Shown here one piece after another: positions 44,600-53,964 of a stretch of 64,000 nt of DNA. The stretch lies in assembly GCF_042100115.1 (NCBI RefSeq), contig NC_091277.1, positions 682,001-746,000 of the forward strand, read 5' to 3'. Source of the stretch: Alternaria dauci. Taxonomy: Eukaryota > Ascomycota > Dothideomycetes > Pleosporales > Pleosporaceae. The notes under the pieces were generated by a model. The model was not told the DNA's origin. It did no database searches and saw nothing but the letters and a program-made list of their open reading frames with translations. The stretch's first letter is position 1. Each line of letters opens with the position of its first letter. Position numbers and translations under genes: made by a program.

Positions 44600-45647
44600 A
44601 TGGGGGGCAAGAAAGAATCCAAGGCCGCTTACTTCGAGAAGCTCGAGGTTCTCCTCAAGGAGTACAAGAGCATCTTCATCGTCACTGTCGACAATGTCTC
44701 GTCGCAGCAGATGCACGAGATCCGTCAGTCGCTCCGCGGCGAGGGTGTCGTCCTCATGGGAAAGAACACCATGGTCCGCCGTGCTCTGAAGGGTCTCGTC
44801 AACGACTACCCCGAGTACGAGCGTCTCCTGCCCCACGTCAAGGGTACGTCTTCCAACGCACGCGACTGCCGCGCACGGCATTGACAAAAGTCTAGGCAAC
44901 GTCGGTTTCGTCTTCACCAACGCCGATCTCAAGGACACCCGTGAGAAGATTCTCTCCAACCGTGTCGCTGCTCCCGCTCGTGCTGGTGCCGTCGCCCCCG
45001 GCGATGTCTACATTCCCGCCGGAAACACGTAAGAACACGCCTTGTGCATATCATGCAACAAACAATTGACACATCACAGTGGTATGGAACCCGGAAAGAC
45101 CTCTTTCTTCCAGGCTCTCGGTGTCCCCACCAAGATTGCCCGTGGTACCATCGAAATTACCGCCGACTTGAAGCTCATCGAGGCCGGTAACAAGGTCGGT
45201 GCCTCCGAGGCTACCCTGCTCAACTTGTTGAACATCTCTCCCTTCACCTACGGTATGGGTATCTACCAGATCTACGACAACGGCCAGACTTTCGATGCCT
45301 CCGTTCTGGACATTGAGGAGTCCCAGCTGCTCAAGGCTTTCTCCTCTGCCATCACCGCCATTGCCAGTATCTCCCTGGCCACCGGTTTCCCCACTCTGCC
45401 TTCCGTCATGCACTCCATTGTCAACTCCTACAAGAAGGTTCTCTCTGTCGCCATTGAGACCGACTACGAGTGGGAGGAGATTGCCGAGCTCAAGGACCGT
45501 ATCGCCAACCCCGACAAGTACGCTTCCGCTGGCCCTGCCGCGGCTGCTCCTTCCGGTGGTGATGCCCCTGCCGCCAAGGAGGAGGCCAAGGAAGAGGAGA
45601 AGGAGGAGTCCGAGGATGAGGACATGGGCTTCGGTCTCTTCGACTAA
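44600..45647 (+). CDS. RPP0: 60S acidic ribosomal protein P0
   Basis: Stalk-base protein of the large ribosomal subunit, equivalent to bacterial L10, 314 aa. Exons are 44600-44843, 44896-45028 and 45080-45647, with introns of 52 and 51 bp. The start [15 protein letters not shown] is standard. The rRNA-binding part contains [12 protein letters not shown] and [12 protein letters not shown]. The joins give [12 protein letters not shown] and [19 protein letters not shown], both invariant in the family. The C-terminus has the Ala-rich hinge, a Lys/Glu-rich run and the shared P-protein end [12 protein letters not shown], which recruits elongation factors. Codon use is strongly biased to C-ending codons, as expected for high expression. 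Confidence 0.97.
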
Positions 45648-46050
45648 GCTGCTCACGTTTGCGATGACATTTCTTGAGAGATTTCGGCACGACTACAGTC
45701 TGTCGAAGCACGTCTTCATGATATAGACAGTCAACGACAATACGATCAGATGAACTCGAACAAATGTAATGCTCGTGATGCTCACAAAGCGTCCACGTCA
45801 AGACATACATCAGGTAAGCTCACACTCCTCACACTATCGCACTGCTATGATTATTATTGCTTTTTAACCCTGATTCACTATGAGGATCAAAAACAACAAC
45901 AACACTCTAATTTTTTAATGAGCAACCCTCCTTCAAGTCACACGTTATATTTGTATGACAAGGCTCGAAACTGACTTGAAAACAGATCTGCTCTTTGCCC
46001 CTACATCGCCATGTCCTGCAAGTGGTGGCGCATGTCAATTGAAACCTAGC
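45648..46050. other. Intergenic between convergent RPP0 and acetyltransferase genes
   Basis: Presumed 3' ends. An A/C-rich run (AAACAACAACAACACTC) sits near 45891-45907. No gene is seen. Confidence 0.5.
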
Positions 46051-47085
46051 TCACCCGGTCTTCGCTAGGCATCCTGCCTTTTCTAGGTCTATGCGCACCC
46101 AGAAGCACTTCCACAGCGCCTTACCCCCCAAGCTTCTGCATACGCTTTCGCTTTGCACATTGCCCGTGTATACATCCGCATGCGACCATGCGTTCCCGTC
46201 GTGGTCTACTGCTAATCCTGGCGCATACTGTCGAAACAATCTTGCCGCAACAGCTTTCGCTATCCCCTTGCCTCGATACGCCTCTTCTGTATGTAAGGTA
46301 ACAAGAGATCCATCTAATCCGAGAAACGTCCATGCTACAGCAATATCTGTTTCTTTTTCAAACACCCCAACACTTCTTAGTGACATCAGTGTCTTCGTTG
46401 TACGTGGAATAGATGTCCGGGCCTTGACGAGATCGATATCTTGCTCGCGCATATCCCCCCATCGCAAGCCCTCTGGCAGCTCCCGTGTTTCTGGTAGATC
46501 AGAAAGTTTGAACAGGAACTTTTTCAATTCGGCATCGGGGCCTGGGAGCTCGTATCGCAGGACTCCTGCTTCGCTGAGGATTTGGACTACATCGCGATGA
46601 ACCGCACCTAACGTAACAACCTTTGGCATAAGAAGATGTCGCATATATGTTCCTGGTGATGTTTCGTATGCGCTAGAAGCTGGTGGTGTCGGATATTCTT
46701 TTGCGTGCTGCTTGGCCAGTTCCAGAGCAGGCAAATTATCGGAGCGCATGGGTGGAGTGGGAAGTGTCGCCATGTAGTCTAATAATGCTAACACTGCCTT
46801 CTTACTCTCCTGACGGGATTCTGGTGTCAAATTTGAGCGATGAGGCTGTTCTGCGCTGCTGAAGATCCATAGCTCCGTCTCTGGTCGCATCGAGCGATCT
46901 AGGTATGCTGCTGCCCAACATTCTGGAATCTCAGAGGCTGACGGAGGGAATGTGGCGATTATATGGGCGTGCTCGGTTTGGTTGGGGTGTTGGATTCTGT
47001 AAACGAGGTTGACGCTGTATGGTAGAGCGGACTTTAGGGCGCGCTGTAGGGTCGGTGAAGAAGCGGAGTGTGTGTGGACTCTCAT
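46051..47085 (-). CDS. GNAT-family acetyltransferase (FR47/glycine acyltransferase-like)
   Basis: 344-aa single-exon protein. The start MRVHTHS is the first ATG of the frame. Codons further upstream begin with TTG. The C-terminal third carries the GNAT fold. A beta strand AVAWTFLGLDGSLVTLHT leads into the acetyl-CoA pyrophosphate loop EEAYRGKGIAKAVAARL (R/Q-x-x-G-x-G/A), then HADVYTGNVQSESVCRSLGGKALW, typical of FR47-like enzymes. The N-terminal ~190 residues resemble the substrate-side half of glycine N-acyltransferase-like proteins (YRIQHPNQTEHAHIIATFPP). The acceptor is unknown; small-molecule amines or amino acids are likely from the family. Confidence 0.8.
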   Translation of the reverse strand: MRVHTHSASSPTLQRALKSALPYSVNLVYRIQHPNQTEHAHIIATFPPSASEIPECWAAAYLDRSMRPETELWIFSSAEQPHRSNLTPESRQESKKAVLALLDYMATLPTPPMRSDNLPALELAKQHAKEYPTPPASSAYETSPGTYMRHLLMPKVVTLGAVHRDVVQILSEAGVLRYELPGPDAELKKFLFKLSDLPETRELPEGLRWGDMREQDIDLVKARTSIPRTTKTLMSLRSVGVFEKETDIAVAWTFLGLDGSLVTLHTEEAYRGKGIAKAVAARLFRQYAPGLAVDHDGNAWSHADVYTGNVQSESVCRSLGGKALWKCFWVRIDLEKAGCLAKTG

Positions 47086-47866
47086 TTTTGGCCTTGGTAC
47101 TGAAAGGCTGGAAATGCAAGGAAGTGTGATGAGCAACTAGCCGGCTACCTTAGTACTCAGACCAAGTTATTATAGAAGCTCCTAAGTCACGACGTAATGG
47201 CTGTGGACATGTACCTTCCGTACTGGGATTGATTGATGACTCAGATTTTCGTCGTTTAGCCGAAGCATTACAGGCTTGATCAAGCTTTCACCTCCCACCT
47301 CTCGGACCTGATCTCTGGAGATGCATCATGTCTCGCTGACTACTTGAATGTCCCTTGGACCAAGCTCTTTGCTATATCCCCTGCTGAAGACCTTTGAGCT
47401 GACCGCCGCTTGCACTCTCTCTTTACACCTAATTCTTCGCTATGAACGCTGTATCGTGATCACGAGTAGGCGAGGGCTTGTCCCGTTCGTGTATTTATTC
47501 ATCGGTGCAGCTGGCGCTGCAAAATACTCTAGTGGCCGTTCTGCTCAAATCATGAACGCTACATCATAATAGTGTCACTGCCCGCTCTACGACCCATAAC
47601 AATATCCACATCCTCATGGCTACGAATGGACTTGTTCGTCCAATCAATTGTCCTTTAGCTGACAGTTCATTCCTAGCAAATCCAACTACCAAACGTAGGA
47701 GACATCTCTGCGTTTAGCCACAGTGACAAAAGCAGAGTCATTTCCATAATGTCTCCTGAGTCTGAAGATTCAGCTCATTCGCTGACTTAGTGTTCATTCT
47801 GGAAAAGCTGATTTCCGAGAAGAGCAAATGAAGAAAATGTAGGGCCATAAGGCAAGCGCACCACAC
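47086..47866. other. Gene-poor segment
   Basis: Upstream region of the acetyltransferase. Only short unsupported open frames; no repeat or RNA recognised. Confidence 0.45.
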
Positions 47867-48082
47867 TCAAGACATGTTTTTCCTGTGCCTAAGCGATACA
47901 TGATCTGGGAGCCACTCCAGCCAGGCCAACCATGCCTGGGTATGTCTCAACATGGCCATTCCGTCCTCTACCTCATCATACTTCCAATTGTGCTCGCCCT
48001 TCTTCCACTTCTTCTTTTTACCCTTGCCATCAATTTCATTCTTCTCTTTACTCGTCTTTGGGTCTTCCACCCCAGCTGGCAT
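47867..48082 (-). CDS. Possible small lysine-rich protein or terminal exon, 71 aa
   Basis: ATG-initiated frame beginning MPAGVEDPKTSKEKNEIDG, with a basic run GKKKKWKKGEHNWK and a Trp-rich end TQAWLAWLEWLPDH. An intron-like acceptor (GTCAATTAG) lies 5 nt before the ATG, so it could also be the last exon of a longer gene. The opposite strand has an overlapping frame of similar length with a hydrophobic segment. The composition looks more protein-like on the minus strand, but there is no family recognition. Low confidence. Confidence 0.25.
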   Translation of the reverse strand: MPAGVEDPKTSKEKNEIDGKGKKKKWKKGEHNWKYDEVEDGMAMLRHTQAWLAWLEWLPDHVSLRHRKNMS

Positions 48083-48425
48083 CTTGCTAATTGACGTATA
48101 AGGGTATCTGGAACCTGATCAAGATCGGACGCAAGGCTACCAAGAGCGGAACAGCGGATGTCTTGAAAGCGACTGATTCTGGGTCCGCAGGATTCTCCGA
48201 CATAATGGGGGCCATTAACTTCACATTATATATAGTCGAGAATATCGAAATGCAATCACAATCGCCGCCATGCTTCTCATGCCGCCGAAAGTTCCTATTT
48301 TTGTAAGACTGAAGATGGAAGCTAAGTATTCTGGTATCCAGTTTTGACTAGGAGAAGCACCTACTAGAAGCTTCCAAGAAAAAAGCAGTAACAGTTCAAT
48401 CACTCCTCTCCTTCTGCTGATCTAT
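48083..48425. other. Gene-poor segment downstream of the secreted protein
   Basis: No supported gene. A plus-strand frame at 48091-48306 has no recognisable features. Confidence 0.45.
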
Positions 48426-48851
48426 CTACGCAGTCGGTCTCGCCTCCCACGACGGCTGCAGCTCCTTTGTGCAGCTATTCAGAGCGAAATAACCACACCT
48501 CACTGTGTACGTAATCGTGTATCGATTGTTGTCTTGCGTCACTGTGCGCTCATAGTCCGCTGTCCCGCTCCTTGCGCCTCGGCAGACAGCACACACATTC
48601 GGGCTGGGCCCGTTTGGTATGCGGACTTCGTTCATTGTGCCACCAATGTCGTCGAGGCACATTGTACTCGTGCGTATATCGCGCACGATATTAAGTTGAT
48701 CGTTGTCAGTCTTCGTGTAGTAGATGGCGCAATCTTTGGCCAAAGCCAGGATGGGGGCGACGAGGATGAGAGTGGTGGTGGATAGAAGAGGCCTAAGGGA
48801 CCAATTAGTTTCCAAGACTTTGGAAGGTTCACTGGGATCATGAGCTTACAT
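48426..48851 (-). CDS. Small secreted cysteine-rich protein, start codon split by an intron
   Basis: Predicted 122-aa precursor. Exon 1 contributes only AT (48850-48851) and exon 2 (48426-48792) begins with G, so the initiator is AT^G across a 57-bp intron (GTAAGC donor, ACTAAT branch point, TTAG acceptor). The spliced protein starts MPLLSTTTLILVAPILALAK, a clear signal peptide, followed by a mature part of about 100 residues with six cysteines and no recognised domain. Without splicing the same AUG is followed at once by UAA. The open exon-2 frame otherwise has only a TTG start, which supports the split model. Size, secretion and cysteine content resemble fungal effector-like or antimicrobial-like proteins, but no function can be assigned. 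Confidence 0.7.
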
Positions 48852-49997
48852 TGCGGCGGGCAAGGATCACAGACTCTATAAGAATCTAGTAGGGTAGCGG
48901 AGGGATAACTATTGGAGTTGTTGGTTTCGGTAAAGATCCGACAGGTTCTTGTTGGTTACTTTACTCATATAAGAACCCTGGCTCAGCTTAGAGATACTAA
49001 TATGATCCTTGGGAGAAGACCTTTGTCTGGCCCTCTGCGATCATTCATTAGGGCCGTTTATGAATATCATTCAGAGCCTCACGGCCTCATTTCGGAGTGA
49101 CCCAGTGGTAGATATCTTTGAAGAACATCAAAGCTATTCTACTACACCGACAACGTGTAGCACACTGTAGTATGGTTACCAAGAACTTTGATTAGATACC
49201 TTGTGAGGCTACCTAGGTACCTATATATGGTCGCAACAACTTCTTATCTACTGACCCGTAGCGCCCCAAATTGCGCTAGATACTACCTAGGTATGATATC
49301 ACTGAGTGCGACACAAATTCACCACAAGTGGAACATGCGATTAGTAAATACTCAGTGACCTGGAAGGCTAGCTGTTTGTGGCGGTGAGAATTGATGTGAT
49401 TTCATCATTGCCAAGTGTAGGCGTGGAGATGGTACGCTACAGAACAAGTCCGTGTACATAAGCACTTATCTGGAAACTGAAAAGATGCCCATGTTGAGTG
49501 TTTTGTGCTTCGAACAAGTGCTCCATCATACGAAAAACGCGCGTAGTCCGTCCGACTTATCCGAAATAAAAAATAGGAAAAAGCCTTGTGTTTGTGCCAT
49601 CTCCATGTCATTCTGTTGCTCGGCTCTGAAGGCTGAGCCATACTTGATAAAAATAATGATCTCGAGTTTCCAGCAACTTGTGGATCATCTGTAGTGTTGT
49701 CCAATGCGCGTGTTCCAATCCCGAGAAAGACGATTGAATCTGTTGCAGTCCTGTGTTTGGCGACAATGATGAAGCCTACACCAATCTTTCGTCTGAATTT
49801 CCAGTGACGAAGCAGAAAAGAAGCAATGGAGGTAACTTGAAATCTCGAATTTGTTTCTTGCTGAAGACGAATCCAGGGTGTTGATGAAGGAGATAAGGGA
49901 GGGAGTATGCAAGAACGATGATGATAATGATAACGATAATGGCCATAGGATATCTCTCTATCAACGTACCATTTCGTGTACTCGCACAACTCGCTGA
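48852..49997. other. Gene-poor, AT-richer segment with paired TACCTAGGTA palindromes
   Basis: 1.1 kb without a supported gene. A 194-codon minus frame (49405-49989) lacks an ATG at its start and any domain. Two perfect TACCTAGGTA palindromes lie at 49210-49219 and 49284-49293. Confidence 0.5.
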
Positions 49998-51406
49998 TTA
50001 AAGCTCATCTCTCTTTCTTCTCTGTTCACTTTCTCCTTGCTGCGCTTGTGTCTCCTGAGCCTGCGCCTCATGACGTTTCGCGCTCTCCACGTCCTCTTCC
50101 CACATCTTCTTCTTCGGGTTTCTCGGCTTGTTACTCTCCTTCAATACAGTTCCGTCGCCTAGCGTGACCGGTCCCTCGTCTTCCTCCTTCTTCTGTTGCC
50201 TGAATTGTGGGTGATCAGGCACCTCTTCCTGCTGCTGCTGTTGGTTTTGTTCCGCCATCTGGCCTACTTGTTGCGAGTAGGAACCTTGTGGACTAGGATC
50301 CTGACCTTGCCTGTTTAGTCCGCCTCCACGGCCGACAGGGATGTAATGTGGTTGGGGGTTGGAATCGCGCCGGGGTATGCCGCCTGTTGCGCTAGGTTGG
50401 ACAATGAGAGATCTGGAGGTTGAAGAGACTGCGACGCTCGATGATGCGGCTGAAGATGCAGCGCCGAAAGGCAGGACGGCGAAAAGGATGCGAAAGGTGA
50501 GCTTGACCGGCCAGATGAGGAACCAGGTGAGTGGGCCGTACAACCAGCGACGGAAGACCAGCCAGATGATTGTCGTTAGGAGAATGTAGAAGGTAGTCTC
50601 GAGATACCACGTGTCACTTTTTGTGCTCTTCAGTAGTGTGGAGACCAAGGTCTTGCTGTTGGCGAGTAGTGTGTTTAGATCCGAGTACTGCTCGCCAAGG
50701 TCTTGTAGGGCGGCGTTGGTCTGTTCGAGCGTTTCTTGTGCGAATCGAGAGCGCGATAGCTCGTCTTTCATCAACTGCGCCGTTCGGCGCAGAGCAGATG
50801 TGACGTCAGAAGATGCCTGAGCAACGACTTCGCCTTCTGACAAGCCCTGTTGCTGTTTTCGCTGGCGGTACGTGGAAGATGGGGTCGAGGAGCCTGATTG
50901 CAGGTTGGAGAAGAGGAGTTCGCGTTCCTTGAGCTTTGCGCGGTCGGCGTTGTGCTTGGCTATGAGTTGTGCTTTCCGGTATTGTGATCGCGATCTGCAG
51001 GAAGACAGGTTAGCATGCCACAGTAGAGGATGCGACAGGGGGAAGATGTAGTCACTTACGACCTCAAGTCCTCTGTCAACCTCGCTAGTAGTACGGCAAG
51101 TCTGCTCCTCTCGCTGTCCTTGGTGCTATCCCTCCTTCGCCCAGTAATGCCTCCTTGTGACGTAACGTCCTCGACCTCTTGTCTCAGAAGTTCGAGTTCC
51201 TCTTCGATCCCCTTGAGCGTCTCGTGTATCTCGGCACTAAGCTCTAACCTTACGTCGCCCTCTTCGGAATTGTCGAGTGGCTGCGAGCCAGGCTGGAAGT
51301 CTAACTTGGCTAAGCGTTGGATGAGTTGGCCGACACCTTTGTTCGCTTCGGAGAGGGCGCTTAGGCGGGTGGTGAGGTATTGTGTGGTGGAGGGGAGGGG
51401 CGCCAT
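49998..51406 (-). CDS. SEC20: SNARE protein Sec20 with C-terminal RDEL
   Basis: ER membrane Q-SNARE needed for Golgi-to-ER retrograde fusion with the Dsl1 tether, 447 aa. Exons are 51060-51406 and 49998-50994, with a 65-bp intron; the join is LRS+SRSQYRKAQL. The N-terminal half is helical (LTTRLSALSEANKGVGQLIQRL...IHETLKGIEEELELLRQEVED). The Sec20 domain/SNARE region is LRRTAQLMKDELSRSRFAQETLEQTNAALQDLGEQYSDL, followed by a membrane segment (TFYILLTTIIWLVFRRWL) and a second hydrophobic stretch. The long lumenal tail is Gln/Ser/Glu-rich and ends KRDEL, an HDEL-type ER retrieval signal as in yeast Sec20. The lumenal tail is longer than in yeast. It is divergent from mL53. Confidence 0.9.
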
Positions 51407-51711
51407 TGTGGCTCGGTATGCGGAGGGGGTTTGGTCGATGTATGCAACTGCCCTATGACGGAGATGGCTACGGTGGGCCGTTTGGCGGGGATGAAAGGGC
51501 GTAACGTGTCTGGACGGCTAGCTGTAGCGTGGCCCGCACAGAATCTTGAGCACGGACGTATCGCGAAGAGGTTGCGACCAGCAAACAAGACGTTGACTGC
51601 AGTGCAATCCTGACCCACCAGCCATCGGTACGCCGTCGCACCTACCCATCATTCGTGTACGCTAACACATCGCAGCCTGCATCGCTGACCCGCCTCTCCC
51701 CAGACGCCGCA
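51407..51711. promoter_or_regulatory. Bidirectional promoter, SEC20/mL53
   Basis: 305 bp between divergent starts. No specific motif is assigned. Confidence 0.5.
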
Positions 51712-52071
51712 ATGATTACCAGATTCCTGACCGACGTCCGCGTAGCATTCAATCCCTTCTCCCCGCGCTCAAAACCCGCGCGCCTCTTTCTCTCCTTGAT
51801 ACCGCCGAATGCGCGCCAAGATGGCATGAAGATCGAGTCAAAGATGCTTCCACGAGCTAGCAAGGAGCCTGCGAGCCTAGCTGTCAAGTTCAGTGCGTAC
51901 ACGTTCCCCTCATTCGACTTGTGCATCCGGAGCAGAAGCTAACATGGTTGCGTAGAGGACGGCAAGGAGATGACGCTCGATCTCAGCAACATGCGCATAA
52001 CACAAGTCGTCGAGGAAGTGGACAGACACTCGCGGTCATTGGCACGGAAAGACGAATTGGCAGGCAACTGA
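51712..52071 (+). CDS. MRPL44: Mitochondrial large ribosomal subunit protein mL53
   Basis: 98-aa protein of the mitochondrial 54S subunit (yeast MRPL44, universal name mL53). Exons are 51712-51892 and 51956-52071, with a 63-bp intron; the join gives LAVKFKDGKEMTLDLS. The start MITRFLTDVRVAFNPFSPRSKPARLFLSL is typical, and the IESKMLPR and FKDGKEM motifs of the thioredoxin-like fold are visible. Codons upstream of the ATG are in frame but begin with GTG. The gene was partly hidden because neither exon alone is long. Length is normal for the family. Confidence 0.88.
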
Positions 52072-52296
52072 GGCTCCAGCATCAAACACGAATGTACATA
52101 TCTATAAAACCACAGCATCGGTCGGCGTCACGGCAATATTCTGGGTTGGGCTGGAATGAGGTATTGATCACTCTTCTCATGACTCTATATACCGTCGTTG
52201 GTCGGCGTTATTCATGCACACCTATTCACCATCCACCCTCATCTTCTCACTCCCGTGACGTTTACGCTTTTGTCGTCACCAAGGCTCCCATCAGCA

Positions 52297-53622
52297 TTAG
52301 TTGGACGGGGCACCGGAGATGTAGAACCACTTGTCGATGCTGGGGTCGATGGGAGCGGGCGCCTTGTTCTCGCCCTGGGGGATGTTGAGCGAGCTAGCGT
52401 CGGTGCGGTCGGGAGAGTGCGAGACAGTGGTGTTGGTGCTGCAACCTTGTCAGTACATCGTCAATCAGCAGTGGGCAAATTCATCACGTACAGGCTGATC
52501 TCGTCCTTGGGGGTCTTGCCAGTGGCAAGCTTCTCCCAGGCCTCGGCACACTCGCGGACAATGTCCATGGCGTACTTCTTGTTCTTGCACTCGCCGGAGA
52601 AGGCGAACTGGTTCTCGGGCTTGCCGTCTGGGATCTTGTAGATACGGAACCACTCGTTTGTGGCACGGAGAAGACCGGGCAAGTGGCGCTCGACATCCTC
52701 GACGTCGTTGAGCTTGGGGGCCAATGGGTCGTTGACGTTGATGACCATGATCTTCCAGTCAGTCTCGCCCTCGTCGAGCAGAGCCATGACGCCGAGAACC
52801 TTGACCTGGATGACCTCGCCAGGCTTGGCGACAAGCTCGCCAATCTCGCACACGTCCAATGGGTCGTTGTCGCCCTTGGCCTTGGTCTCCTGGTGAACAA
52901 CGTTGGGGTCCTCCCAAGTCTGTACAACATCAGCATCTGTATATTGCCCGATATCGGGGTCGCGTCATCGTACCTGAGGGAAGGCACCGTAGTTCCAGAG
53001 GTAGCCCTTGTGGGGGAAGCAGTTCCTCACGTAGCGGAGCTTGCCCTTCTTGATGTCCTGCTTGATGGGGTTGAGTTGCTCCTCCTTGGAGATCTGTTGC
53101 CATGGTCAGCCTGTGTCTCCGTGCGGAACCGTGGGTAGGCCTCGGCGCAGCCAATTCGCGTCAACGCACCTCCATCTTCGCATTGGTCCAGCGGGGCACC
53201 TCAACGACCATGTTGAGGATGGTCTGCTGCTCGTTGGCGTAGAGCGGGATGTCGTGCCATGGCGAGACGAGCTGGCCGTCCTTCTCGATGAAGATGCGGT
53301 GCTCGAGCGTGTTGGCAGCGCCAATCTTGCGTGTGGTGTAAGACATGGTGGATGGGCTCTTCGTGGCAGCTGTACGAATGGCTGTGGAAGAGGAAGCTGT
53401 GGAGTTTAGATGGCCTGCAAGTAGACGAGCCCTAGAGTTGATTTTGTCGTTGAGGGGTCTACTAGTGGGGCTCGCAGGCGGGGAGCTCTGTTGGGAAGGC
53501 GCCACTGTGACGAACGTCACCGCCGACTGTCTGCATGAGACAGCCGTCGCAATACGGAAGGGGAGCTTCGACTGGGAGATCAATTTCTGGGCGGGACTGA
53601 GCCGCAACAGCGATTGATACAT
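52297..53622 (-). CDS. IPP1: Inorganic pyrophosphatase with possible mitochondrial presequence
   Basis: Family I soluble pyrophosphatase hydrolysing PPi to phosphate, 380 aa from the first ATG or 288 aa from the internal ATG at 53346. Exons: 53170-53622, 52974-53093, 52492-52919 and 52297-52438, with introns of 76, 54 and 53 bp. The catalytic core shows [14 protein letters not shown] (metal-binding acidic cluster), [23 protein letters not shown], and GECKNKKYA. The C-terminus after the last join is STDPSID-type: [18 protein letters not shown], the conserved fungal end. The first 92 residues are rich in Ser, Ala, Arg and Gln with one acidic residue, and begin [19 protein letters not shown], which looks like a mitochondrial presequence. 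The internal MSYTTRKIG matches cytosolic family starts. Confidence 0.94.
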
Positions 53623-53964
53623 AGGTATACAGACGACAATCGTTTAGTAAACTACCGGATGGAAGCACAGTCCTTTCTCCTCTCACGCGAAGCCCAGACC
53701 GAGGATCAAAATGCGACCGCGAGGTACGGCAGTGGGACCCGGAAGCTCCAGCTTTTTGTGCACGGACACCGGAGCAGCTCAAGTCGGCTCTTCTCTTTGG
53801 CCGCTTCTTTCTTCAAATCTCGACATCACAGAGCGCAACCACACATTATCAGGAGACACGCGCCGATTCTTGGGATACCGTGTCGACAGCTCGCAATTTG
53901 AGAGGGTGTTTTGACTCCGAAAAACAAACATGAGCTAGCGCGCCATGCAGCAGCCATCGCAACA
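53623..53964. other. Intergenic: pyrophosphatase promoter and orphan 3' end
   Basis: 342 bp; both neighbours are on the minus strand. No further feature recognised. Confidence 0.5.

Noticed and set aside
45051..45656. 201-codon frame antisense to RPP0, nearly full exon length
   Set aside because: Expected consequence of C-ending codon bias in a highly expressed gene.
49405..49989. 194-codon minus frame
   Set aside because: No ATG at its beginning, no domain, downstream of SEC20.
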